NCBI RefSeq assembly: GCF_024585165.1
Contig: NZ_CP029008.1
Coordinates: forward strand, 1,240,001 to 1,304,000
Direction of reading: 5' to 3'
DNA: 64,000 nt
Origin: Bradyrhizobium sp. WBOS07
GTDB taxonomy: Bacteria > Pseudomonadota > Alphaproteobacteria > Rhizobiales > Xanthobacteraceae
Made by a program: the position numbers and the translations under genes. A model generated the notes under the pieces. It did no database searches. It was given only the letters and a program-made list of their open reading frames with translations, and was not told the DNA's origin. Of the stretch, positions 56,241 to 64,000 are shown one piece after another (the stretch's first letter is position 1; each line of letters begins with the position of its first letter).

Positions 56241-57473
56241 CTACGCTCCAAAGCTCTTCGGCGAGCCTGCAACCGCGACGCCGCCGCCTTGCGTCACCTT
56301 CATCACCGCAAGACCGCGTTCGTTGGTGCCGTCCGCGCGGAAGCGGAACAGGCCGTCAATGCCGGCGAAGCCTGAGGGATTGGTGAGCACGTCGGGCGAG
56401 AACCGCGTGGTGCCTTGCGTGCGCGCGAGCGCGGCGACGAGAGCGACGGCGTCGTAGGCGAGCGTCGCGGTGCGGATCGGCTCGGCGCCGTATTTGGTGC
56501 GGTAGCGGCCGGAGAAAGCGCGGAAGCCGGCCGGGTCGGGCGCAGCGTAAAGGCCACCCTGGAGCGCGGCGCTGGCATAGACGCGCGGATTGTCCCACAG
56601 GCCGGTGCCGAGCAGCTGGATGTTGCGCAGATTCGCGCCCGCGGCCGTCATCGCGTCGGCCACCGTCACCACGGCATCGCCGTCATCGGCGATGAACAGC
56701 GCGTCCGCGCTGCCGAGCTGCTGTGCCACGGTGCGCGCCGGCGTGGCGCGGTCGGCGCCGTATCGCTCGAAAGCGACGATGCGTCCGCCACGGCGCGGCG
56801 CCGCCGCCTTCACCGCGGCCTCGACGACATTGCCATAGGCATTGTCGGGCACGAGCACGGCGAGCGAGCGCTTTCCGATGCTGGCAGAATATTCGACGAT
56901 GCGATTGACGTCGGATTCCGGCAGGAACGAGAGCAGATAGACGCCGCGGCCGGCGATGCTGGAATCGGTCGAGAAGGCGATGACGGAAATGCCGCGCGTG
57001 CGCGCGACCTGCGCCACCGCCGGCACCGATTGCGCGAACAGCGGCCCGAGGATGATCTCGGCGCCTTCGTCGACCGCCTGCTGCGCGCCGGCCTGGGCGC
57101 CTTGCGGGCTGCCGTTGTCGTCCTTGATCAGGAGCTGGATGTTCGGGTTCTGGAACTCGGCCAGCGCCATCTCGGCGGCATTGCGCATGGATTGCGCGGC
57201 AAGGCCGGCATTGCCGGCCGCGGACAGCGGCAGGATCACGGCGACCTTGACCCCGCCGGTGCCAGCGGTCGTCGCCTGCTGCGGCGGGCCGGCCGGCTGG
57301 GCCGGCGGTGCCGAGCTCGAGAACGGGTTGGAGAACTGGCTGAGGCTCTGCTGCACGCCGGCACAGGCCGACAGCAGGGGCGCGCCGAGCAACAGGCCGA
57401 GCGCGCTCCGGCGGGTCGCCCCCGACATCAGGGACCCCGGAATGGGAGACTTAGGAAAACGCGGGCCCACCAT
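56241..57473 (-). CDS. Penicillin-binding protein activator-like lipoprotein (LpoA-type periplasmic binding fold)
   Basis: A 410-residue lipoprotein with lipobox LLSAC (Cys37) after a hydrophobic signal. The mature part is a two-lobed periplasmic-binding fold (VKVAVILPLSAAGNAGLAAQSMRNAAEMALAEFQ) as in LpoA, the outer-membrane activator of PBP1A, and in branched-chain amino acid binding proteins. The ATG at 57473 has GAAGAGAAG upstream; a start at 57428 would give a more usual signal length. It is divergent from rsmI, the same order (lpoA-rsmI-yraN) as in E. coli, which supports the LpoA-like reading. Confidence 0.82.
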   Translation of the reverse strand: MVGPRFPKSPIPGSLMSGATRRSALGLLLGAPLLSACAGVQQSLSQFSNPFSSSAPPAQPAGPPQQATTAGTGGVKVAVILPLSAAGNAGLAAQSMRNAAEMALAEFQNPNIQLLIKDDNGSPQGAQAGAQQAVDEGAEIILGPLFAQSVPAVAQVARTRGISVIAFSTDSSIAGRGVYLLSFLPESDVNRIVEYSASIGKRSLAVLVPDNAYGNVVEAAVKAAAPRRGGRIVAFERYGADRATPARTVAQQLGSADALFIADDGDAVVTVADAMTAAGANLRNIQLLGTGLWDNPRVYASAALQGGLYAAPDPAGFRAFSGRYRTKYGAEPIRTATLAYDAVALVAALARTQGTTRFSPDVLTNPSGFAGIDGLFRFRADGTNERGLAVMKVTQGGGVAVAGSPKSFGA

Positions 57474-57811
57474 GGCAGCTTCTCTTCTGACCCGCCATCG
57501 CCGGCCGGTCATGATCTTCCTTCCACGGCGCAGGCCGCGGATTCAGGCATATTGTCGGCAAATAGTTAACCAAAACAAAAGGATAATAGCCGCTTAACGC
57601 GGCCGCCTTCCTGTCCCGGCAGCTGTTCGCCGTCGCTAACCCAGCATCAAGGCGGAGTTTCCGTCGCGAATATGGCGCGAGGCCCCTCACCCCCTCCCGA
57701 CGTGATCCCGACCGATCACATTCCCGTCCGTTCCCAGCCCCTCATCTCGCCACGATCTTTTTCGGCGAGCCGGTTCCCAGCCTCAGCGATCGTGCCTAAG
57801 TTGACTTCATT
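57474..57811. other. 338-nt intergenic region between the divergent LpoA-like and rsmI genes
   Basis: It has an A-rich stretch near 57565-57590 and C-rich ends, and should hold both divergent promoters. I see no gene, RNA or clear consensus. Confidence 0.4.
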
Positions 57812-58760
<949 letters not shown>

Positions 58761-58774
<14 letters not shown>

Positions 58775-59177
58775 GATCCCGAAGACTGAGATTCCAAGGG
58801 AACCAAAGGCCGCCTCGCCCGAACGCGTCGCCGCGTTCCACACCGGCATCTCCGCGGAAAGCCGCGCCGCCGCCTATCTCATGGCCAAGGGCTATCGCAT
58901 TCTGGCCAAGCGCTACCGCACGGCGCATGGCGAGATCGACATCGTGGCGCGCCGCCGCAACCTGATCGCGTTCGTCGAGGTCAAGGCGCGCGCGACGCTG
59001 GACGATGCCGCCTTTGCCGTGACGCCGCGCCAGCAGCAGCGCATCATCGATGCCGCGCAAGGCTGGCTCGTCGCGCATCCCGAGCATGCCGAATTCGAAT
59101 TGCGATTCGACGCCATGCTGATTGCGCCGCGCTCACTTCCGCGCCATGTGTTGGCAGCATTCGACGCCTCGACCTGA
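58761..59177 (+). CDS. YraN family protein (UPF0102)
   Basis: A 138-residue protein with a restriction-endonuclease-like fold. It has [37 protein letters not shown], then FVEVKARA, which supplies the E-x-K pair of the nuclease core. The N terminus carries a short duplication ([10 protein letters not shown]), encoded by two ACTGAGAT repeats, beyond the usual family length. It overlaps rsmI by 14 nt and is followed 10 nt later by gshB, so all three are probably one operon. Confidence 0.9.
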
Positions 59178-59187
59178 AAGGCAGACC

Positions 59188-60132
59188 ATGAAACTGAACG
59201 TCGCCGTCCAGATGGACCCCATCGCCCGCATCAACATCAAGGGCGATTCCACCTTCGCGCTGCTGCTGGAGGCTCAGAAGCGCGGCCATGGCCTGTCCTA
59301 TTACACGCCCGACAAGCTCTCGATGGTCGGCGAGGAGATCGTGGCCCCCGTTCACCTCCTGACCGTGCGCGACGAGCCCGGCAACCACTTCACGCTCGGG
59401 GAGCCCAGGCGCGAGGCGCTGAACGGCTTCGACGTGGTGCTGCTGCGGCAGGATCCGCCGTTCGACCTCGCCTACATCACCTCGACGCATCTTCTGGAGC
59501 GCATCCATCCGAAGACGCTGGTGGTCAACGATCCCGCCTCGGTCCGCAACGCGCCGGAAAAGCTGTTTGTGATGAACTTCCCGCAGCTGATGCCGCCGAC
59601 GCTGATCTCGCGCGACGTCGATGAGATCAACGCGTTTCGCGACAAGCATGGCGCCGTCGTGATGAAGCCGCTGCACGGCCATGGCGGCGCGGCGGTGTTC
59701 CGCGTGATGCCGCAGGACATGAATTTCGGCTCGCTGTTCGACATGTTCTCCGTGACGTTCAGGGAGCCGTGGGTGATCCAGCAATTCATCCCGGAGGTGA
59801 GGCACGGCGACAAGCGCATCATCCTGGTCAACGGCGAATTCGCCGGCGCGGTGAACCGCGTGCCGGCCGCCGACGACCTCCGCTCCAACATGGTGCGCGG
59901 CGGCGCGGCGCAGGAGACCGAGCTCACTCCGCGCGAGCGCGAGATCTGCGCCACCCTCGGCCCGGCCTTGCGCGAGCGCGGCCTGTTGTTCGTCGGGATC
60001 GACGTCATCAACGGCAACCTCACCGAGATCAACGTGACCTCCCCCACCGGCATCCGCGCCATCGCGCGGCTCGGTGGCCCTGACGTCGCCGCGAAGATCT
60101 GGGACGTGATCGAAGCAAAGCGGAAGAAATAG
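59188..60132 (+). CDS. gshB: Glutathione synthetase
   Basis: A 314-residue ATP-grasp enzyme that joins gamma-glutamylcysteine and glycine. It begins [21 protein letters not shown], with ATP-grasp segments [33 protein letters not shown] and [19 protein letters not shown]. The length is normal for the E. coli type. AAAGG precedes the start. Confidence 0.97.
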   Translation: MKLNVAVQMDPIARINIKGDSTFALLLEAQKRGHGLSYYTPDKLSMVGEEIVAPVHLLTVRDEPGNHFTLGEPRREALNGFDVVLLRQDPPFDLAYITSTHLLERIHPKTLVVNDPASVRNAPEKLFVMNFPQLMPPTLISRDVDEINAFRDKHGAVVMKPLHGHGGAAVFRVMPQDMNFGSLFDMFSVTFREPWVIQQFIPEVRHGDKRIILVNGEFAGAVNRVPAADDLRSNMVRGGAAQETELTPREREICATLGPALRERGLLFVGIDVINGNLTEINVTSPTGIRAIARLGGPDVAAKIWDVIEAKRKK

Positions 60133-60141
60133 GTCCTGCTC

Positions 60142-60226
60142 GTAGCCCGGATGGAGCGGAGCGAAATCCGGGGCCTCACTACGGACTCCGCGGCCCCGGA
60201 TTGCGCTCCGCTCCATCCGGGCTACG
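60142..60226. repeat. Dispersed palindromic repeat, GCCCGGATGGAGC type (copy 2)
   Basis: GTAGCCCGGATGGAGCG mirrored by CGCTCCATCCGGGCTAC. It is close to the copy at 37724-37808. It lies in the 363-nt gap between gshB and cpaB. In the rest of that gap (60227-60495) I recognise no gene or RNA. Confidence 0.85.
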
Positions 60227-60495
60227 GACGATGCGCGCGGCATAACCCGCGGCTCACTAACCACCCATTCACCATGACGCTCTCCGCCTCGGGCCAACGC
60301 ACGAGCGCGCTCTGCGTGAAACTACGGGGCCGCTGGCCGACTGGATAACGCCGCGTTCACCATCTGCCGAGAACCCGCATCGCTGCCGGTCGGCGCGCTC
60401 GGCCTCGCAACACCCCTTATACTTTTACTCCCTACTCATCGACACGGGGGAACCCGCCAGGTGCGGTTCGCGTGCCCCGCGTATGAGTAAAGCGT

Positions 60496-61308
60496 ATGAA
60501 CACCGCACGCATTGTCGTTCTCGTCATCGCGCTGGCCGCCGGCGGCGTCGCTGCGTATCTGGCGAGCGGCTATCAGAATGCCCCCGCGCCCGTTGAGGCC
60601 GTCGTCGAGAAGCTGCCGACGGTCGAAGTCCTCATCGCCAAGAACGACATCCAGCTCGGCCAGGCGCTCAAGCCTGACGATCTGCAATGGCAGACCTGGC
60701 CGGCGGCGACCGCGAGCAGCGCCTTCATCCGCCGTGACAACAGGCCCGAGGCGCAGAGCCAGATCGCCGGCTCGATCGCGCGCGTCCCCCTGATGCAGGG
60801 CGAGCCGATCCGCGAGCAGAAGCTGGTCAGGGCTGAAGGCTCCGGCTTCATGGCCGCGATCCTGCCTTCCGGCATGCGCGCCGTTTCGACCGAGATCTCC
60901 GCCGAGACCGGCGCCGGCGGCTTCATCCTGCCGAACGACCGCGTCGACATCGTGCTGACACGTCGCCTGAAGAATCCCGATACCAACGGCCCGACCGCCG
61001 GCAACGACCTCATCGTGTCCGAAGTCATCCTGACCAACGTCCGCGTGCTCGCGATCGACCAGGCGCCGAAGGAAAAGGACGGTCAGACCGCCGTGGTCGG
61101 CAAGACCGTCACGCTCGAACTCAAGCCCGACCAGGTCGCCACGCTTTCAGCCGCGCGCCAGGGCGGCACGCTCCAGCTTGCGCTGCGAAGCATCGTCGAT
61201 GCCAACGCGACGGAAGTCACCGTCGAGGACCAGGGGGCAAAGCGCTCCGCAGGCATCGACGTCATCCGCTACGGCGTGCAGACGCGGCAACTGACGTCAC
61301 AGAAGTGA
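60496..61308 (+). CDS. cpaB: Flp/Tad pilus assembly protein CpaB (RcpC)
   Basis: A 270-residue periplasmic protein of the tight-adherence pilus machine, anchored by an N-terminal hydrophobic segment (IVVLVIALAAGGVAAYLAS). A SAF domain follows (PTVEVLIAKNDIQLGQALKPDDLQW, then IREQKLV), then ISAETGAGGFILPNDRVDIVLTR and GKTVTLELKPDQVATLSAAR. These match the RcpC/CpaB family. It begins the gene cluster cpaB-cpaC-cpaD-cpaE. Confidence 0.95.
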   Translation: MNTARIVVLVIALAAGGVAAYLASGYQNAPAPVEAVVEKLPTVEVLIAKNDIQLGQALKPDDLQWQTWPAATASSAFIRRDNRPEAQSQIAGSIARVPLMQGEPIREQKLVRAEGSGFMAAILPSGMRAVSTEISAETGAGGFILPNDRVDIVLTRRLKNPDTNGPTAGNDLIVSEVILTNVRVLAIDQAPKEKDGQTAVVGKTVTLELKPDQVATLSAARQGGTLQLALRSIVDANATEVTVEDQGAKRSAGIDVIRYGVQTRQLTSQK

Positions 61309-61315
61309 TGGGGAC

Positions 61316-62836
61316 ATGATGAATTACGGGGATGATCGGACGGGCCTGCGCATTCGGGGGAAGCGCGCGCGCTCGTTCTTTGCGGGGACGATGCTGATGC
61401 TGGGGCTGCTCGCAGCGCCCGGTTGCGTCGACGCCGCCGACGCGCCGGTCGGCGACCAGGCGCCGATCCAGGCGCCGGATCTCGGTGTGTCGCCGGTCGC
61501 GACGATCGCGCCGGCGCGGACGCGCTTTCTCTCGCTCGGCATCGGTAAATCCGTCGTCATCGACCTGCCCCGCGAAGTCAAGGACGTGCTGGTGGCCGAT
61601 CCCAAGATCGCCAATGCGGTGATTCGCTCGGCCCAGCGCGCCTACATCATCGGTGGTCAGGTCGGCCAGACCAACGTCGTCTTCTTCGCCGCCGACGGCC
61701 AGCAGGTCGCCTCCTATGACATCGCGGTCAAGCGCGATCTCAACGGCATGCGCACGGCCCTGCGCCAGTCGCTGCCGGGCGTGCAGATCGAAGGCGTCGG
61801 CGACAGCGTGATGCTGACCGGATCGGTGTCGAGCCCGGTCGAGGCGCAGCAGGCCGGCGACGTCGCCGCAAAGCTGGTCGGCGGATCGGACAAGGTCGTC
61901 AACAACATCGTCGTGCGCGGCCGCGACCAGGTGATGCTCAAGGTCGTCGTCGGCGAAGTGCGCCGCGACATCGTCAAGCAGCTCGGCGTCGATCTCAGCG
62001 CCAGCCTGAATGCCGGCACGGCCGTGGTGAATTTCAACAATTCCAACCCGTTCTCGGTCTCGGGCGGGCCGATCGTCGGCAGCAACGGGCTCGGCGTCGC
62101 CGGCCTCGCCAAGGGCGTTGCCACCGTCAGCGCCACCATGCGCGCGATGGAAAGCGCCGGTGTGATGCGGACGCTCGCCGAACCCAGCCTGACCGCGATC
62201 TCGGGCGAATCCGCCACCTTCATCGCCGGCGGCGAATTCCCGATCCCCGCAGGCTATTCCTGCGACCCGGTCACCCACGTCTGTACCACCCAGGTCACCT
62301 ACAAGAAGTTCGGCATCTCCCTGAACTTCACCCCGGTCGTGCTGAGCGAAGGCCGCATCAGCCTGCGCGTGATGACCGAGGTCTCGGAGCTGTCCAACAC
62401 CAACTCGATCACGTTGACGCAGGCGGTGTCCTCGACCTCGAGCAACTCGATCACCATTCCCTCGATCCAGACCCGCCGCGCCGAGACCACGCTCGAGATT
62501 CCCTCGGGCGGCTCGATGGCGATGGCCGGCCTGATCCAGCAGCAGACCAAGCAGGCAATCAACGGCCTGCCCGGCGTCGACCAGGTGCCGATCATCGGCG
62601 CGCTGTTCCGCAGCCAGGACTTCGTCAACAACGAGACCGAGCTGATGGTGATCGTGACGCCCTATGTGGTGCGCGCGGTCGCGCAGAAGGAATTGTCGCG
62701 GCCCGACGACGGCTTCGCACCGGCCTCCGATGCGCAGACGGCGCTGCTCGGCCGCATGAACCGGCTCTATGGCACCACGCGGCGCGTCGATCCGATCAAC
62801 GGCGCGCCCGGCGATTTCGGCTTCATCATCGACTGA
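61316..62836 (+). CDS. cpaC: Flp/Tad pilus outer-membrane secretin CpaC (RcpA)
   Basis: A 506-residue secretin forming the outer-membrane channel of the Tad pilus. A signal peptide comes first (FFAGTMLMLGLLAAPGCVDA), then the pilus N-terminal domain (LSLGIGKSVVIDLPREVKDVLVADPKIANAVIR) and a BON-like segment. The secretin core is EPSLTAISGESATFIAGGEFPIP...GISLNFTPVVLSEGRISLRV, ending FVNNETELMVIVTPYVV. The start is the first of two adjacent ATGs. Confidence 0.95.
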   Translation: MMNYGDDRTGLRIRGKRARSFFAGTMLMLGLLAAPGCVDAADAPVGDQAPIQAPDLGVSPVATIAPARTRFLSLGIGKSVVIDLPREVKDVLVADPKIANAVIRSAQRAYIIGGQVGQTNVVFFAADGQQVASYDIAVKRDLNGMRTALRQSLPGVQIEGVGDSVMLTGSVSSPVEAQQAGDVAAKLVGGSDKVVNNIVVRGRDQVMLKVVVGEVRRDIVKQLGVDLSASLNAGTAVVNFNNSNPFSVSGGPIVGSNGLGVAGLAKGVATVSATMRAMESAGVMRTLAEPSLTAISGESATFIAGGEFPIPAGYSCDPVTHVCTTQVTYKKFGISLNFTPVVLSEGRISLRVMTEVSELSNTNSITLTQAVSSTSSNSITIPSIQTRRAETTLEIPSGGSMAMAGLIQQQTKQAINGLPGVDQVPIIGALFRSQDFVNNETELMVIVTPYVVRAVAQKELSRPDDGFAPASDAQTALLGRMNRLYGTTRRVDPINGAPGDFGFIID

Positions 62837-62900
62837 GGCGAACGGTTTGGGGACCGCGGCAAGCAATGGGGCAAGGAACGGTGCAAGAGGGGACCGGGCG

Positions 62901-63632
62901 ATGACGACAACATCTGCCGATCGACGTCGCGGCTTTGGGATCGCGCTGGCATTGACCGGGCTGTCCTTGATGCTCGGCGCCTGCAACACCGCCGGCGACA
63001 TCACTCAGACAGTACCGACCGACTACCGCCAGCGCCACCCGATCGCGGTGCAGGAGGGCCGGAAGTCGATCGTGATCTTCGTCGGCACGGCGCGCGGCGG
63101 CCTGTCGGCCGCGCAGCATTCGGATGTCGCCGGCATTGCGCGGGACTGGATGCGCGAAGGCACCGGCTCCGTCGTCGTCGACGTCCCCGTCGACAGCGCA
63201 AATTCACGCGCGGCGGCCGCGACCTATCGTGAAATCCGCTCGGTGCTCACATCCGGCGGCGTGCCGGCGCGCGCCATCGTGCAGCATCCCTATCGCCCTG
63301 AAGACCCCGGGCTGCTGCCCACCATCCGCCTCAGCTACTCGAAGATCACCGCGGTCGCGGGTCCCTGCGGTCTGTGGCCGGAAGACATCGGTCCCTCCAT
63401 CCTCGATCCCGGCTACAACGAGAACCGGCCCTATTTCAATCTGGGCTGCGCCAGCCAGCGCAACCTCGCGGCAATGATCGACAACCCCGCCGACCTCGAG
63501 CAGCCGCGATCCGAGACGCCGGCCTACACCGCGCGGCGCGACATCGCCTTCGAGCGCTATCGCAAGGGCACCGCGGTCGCGACACCCAACCCCGACGCCG
63601 ACAAGGCCAAGCTCAGCGATACCGGCAAATGA
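62901..63632 (+). CDS. cpaD: Tad pilus lipoprotein CpaD
   Basis: A 243-residue outer-membrane-associated lipoprotein of the Tad secretin complex. The lipobox SLMLGAC puts the lipidated Cys at about 28. The mature domain has QTVPTDYRQRHPIAVQEGRKSI, the CpaD pattern, and ends RNLAAMIDNPADLEQPR. The start at 62901 follows a purine-rich stretch and is preferred over upstream ATGs that would destroy the signal peptide. Its stop overlaps the start of cpaE (ATGA). Confidence 0.92.
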   Translation: MTTTSADRRRGFGIALALTGLSLMLGACNTAGDITQTVPTDYRQRHPIAVQEGRKSIVIFVGTARGGLSAAQHSDVAGIARDWMREGTGSVVVDVPVDSANSRAAAATYREIRSVLTSGGVPARAIVQHPYRPEDPGLLPTIRLSYSKITAVAGPCGLWPEDIGPSILDPGYNENRPYFNLGCASQRNLAAMIDNPADLEQPRSETPAYTARRDIAFERYRKGTAVATPNPDADKAKLSDTGK

Positions 63633-64000
63633 CACGGCTCCACGACGAAGATTCGGACGACCTAGGGCACCCCGAGGAACACATTGCGCCGGTTCCTCGC
63701 ATCTCCGTGCAGGCCTTTTGCGAGACCGAGCAGACGCTCCAAGCGGTGACCGCAGCGGGGCAGGACCGCCGGCTCGCCAAGGCGCACCTCACCGCCAAGG
63801 ACGGCGGCCTTGCCGCGGCGATCGAAGTCTATGAATCGATGCCGACGCCGAACGTGATCGTGATCGAATCCGACGGCACGCGCGACATCCTCGAGGGATT
63901 GGACGATCTCGCCGGCGTCTGCGACCCCGGCACCCGCGTGGTCGTGATCGGCAATCCCAACGACACGGCGCCCTATCGCGAGCTGGTGCGCCGCGGCGTC
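63629..64000 (+). CDS. cpaE: Tad pilus assembly protein CpaE (partial, runs off the window)
   Basis: Only the first 124 codons are visible, starting MTRLHDEDSDDLGHPEEHIA. The start overlaps the cpaD stop by ATGA, indicating translational coupling. The visible part has ISVQAFCETEQTLQAV, then a receiver-like segment (IEVYESMPTPNVIVIESDG...CDPGTRVVVIGNPNDTAPYRELVRRGV), the pseudo-receiver N terminus of CpaE. The ParA/MinD-like ATPase domain that localises the pilus machine would follow outside the window. Confidence 0.88.
   Translation, partial: MTRLHDEDSDDLGHPEEHIAPVPRISVQAFCETEQTLQAVTAAGQDRRLAKAHLTAKDGGLAAAIEVYESMPTPNVIVIESDGTRDILEGLDDLAGVCDPGTRVVVIGNPNDTAPYRELVRRGV

Noticed and set aside
60227..60495. 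Short open frames in the gshB-cpaB gap as small genes
   Set aside because: None has a convincing ribosome binding site, known domain or hydrophobic pilin-like segment.

Overview
The window is a GC-rich alphaproteobacterial chromosome segment, most likely Bradyrhizobium or a close Nitrobacteraceae relative. The evidence is the gene order lptC-lptA-lptB-rpoN-hpf-ptsN, the dnaK-dnaJ-pmtA neighbourhood, Hsp20 paired with a DUF1150 protein behind a ROSE-like RNA thermometer, and many short palindromic intergenic repeats. Gene content is mostly core housekeeping. I see no prophage, insertion sequence, CRISPR array or rRNA operon. One tRNA gene (Leu, anticodon CAG) is present.

Layout. 0.1-1 kb: heat-inducible hsp20-DUF1150 unit with a sigma-32-like promoter, an RNA thermometer and an intrinsic terminator. 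1.3-5.7 kb: a TetR regulator translationally coupled to a single-chain molybdenum hydroxylase (FeS, Mo and FAD modules in one 1206-residue frame, with an internal ribosome binding site before the FAD module). 5.9-12.6 kb (minus strand): rnd, lptC, lptA, lptB, rpoN, hpf, ptsN. 12.8-17.2 kb: a less conserved stretch with a frameshifted exported protein, a trimeric autotransporter, a frameshifted MFS transporter and an LprI-like protein. 17.5-24.2 kb: tRNA-Leu, NDUFA9-like protein, uppP, GST, queG, thioesterase, NTF2-like protein and alpha/beta hydrolase. 24.4-31.3 kb: the translation cluster infC, rpmI, rplT, pheS, pheT, interrupted by small genes. 31.3-41.6 kb: TauE/SafE permease, Tat-exported amine oxidase, permuted papain-like hydrolase, csoR/copper ATPase pair, nikR, CysZ-like protein, nth, DUF2244 and an Ada-type alkyltransferase. 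41.7-49.1 kb (minus strand): gpmA, dapB, DUF1330, pyrF, FMN reductase, pmtA, dnaJ, dnaK. 49.5-54.3 kb: exported protein, exported nicotinamidase, grpE, hrcA and rph. 54.3-60.1 kb: rdgB, hemW, a PBP activator-like lipoprotein, rsmI, yraN and gshB. 60.5 kb to the end: the start of a Tad/Flp pilus operon (cpaB, cpaC, cpaD, cpaE cut by the window edge).

Themes. Proteostasis genes are concentrated here (hsp20, dnaK, dnaJ, grpE, hrcA, hpf). Three of them (hsp20, dnaK, grpE) carry a sigma-32-like promoter with the same CTTG-N20/21-ATAT geometry. Regulation readable from sequence also includes an ATT-initiated infC, a structured leader before rpmI, a CsoR-type operator and a TetR-type palindrome over a possibly leaderless start. 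Three single-base frameshifts, all in dispensable genes and all in G/C runs, break an exported protein, an MFS transporter and a DUF559 protein. At least six families of dispersed palindromic repeats occupy the intergenic gaps.

I found no clearly undescribed multi-gene system. The most unusual items are the fused molybdenum hydroxylase with a retained internal start, the compact sigma-32/thermometer unit, and the 16-residue-period adhesin repeats.
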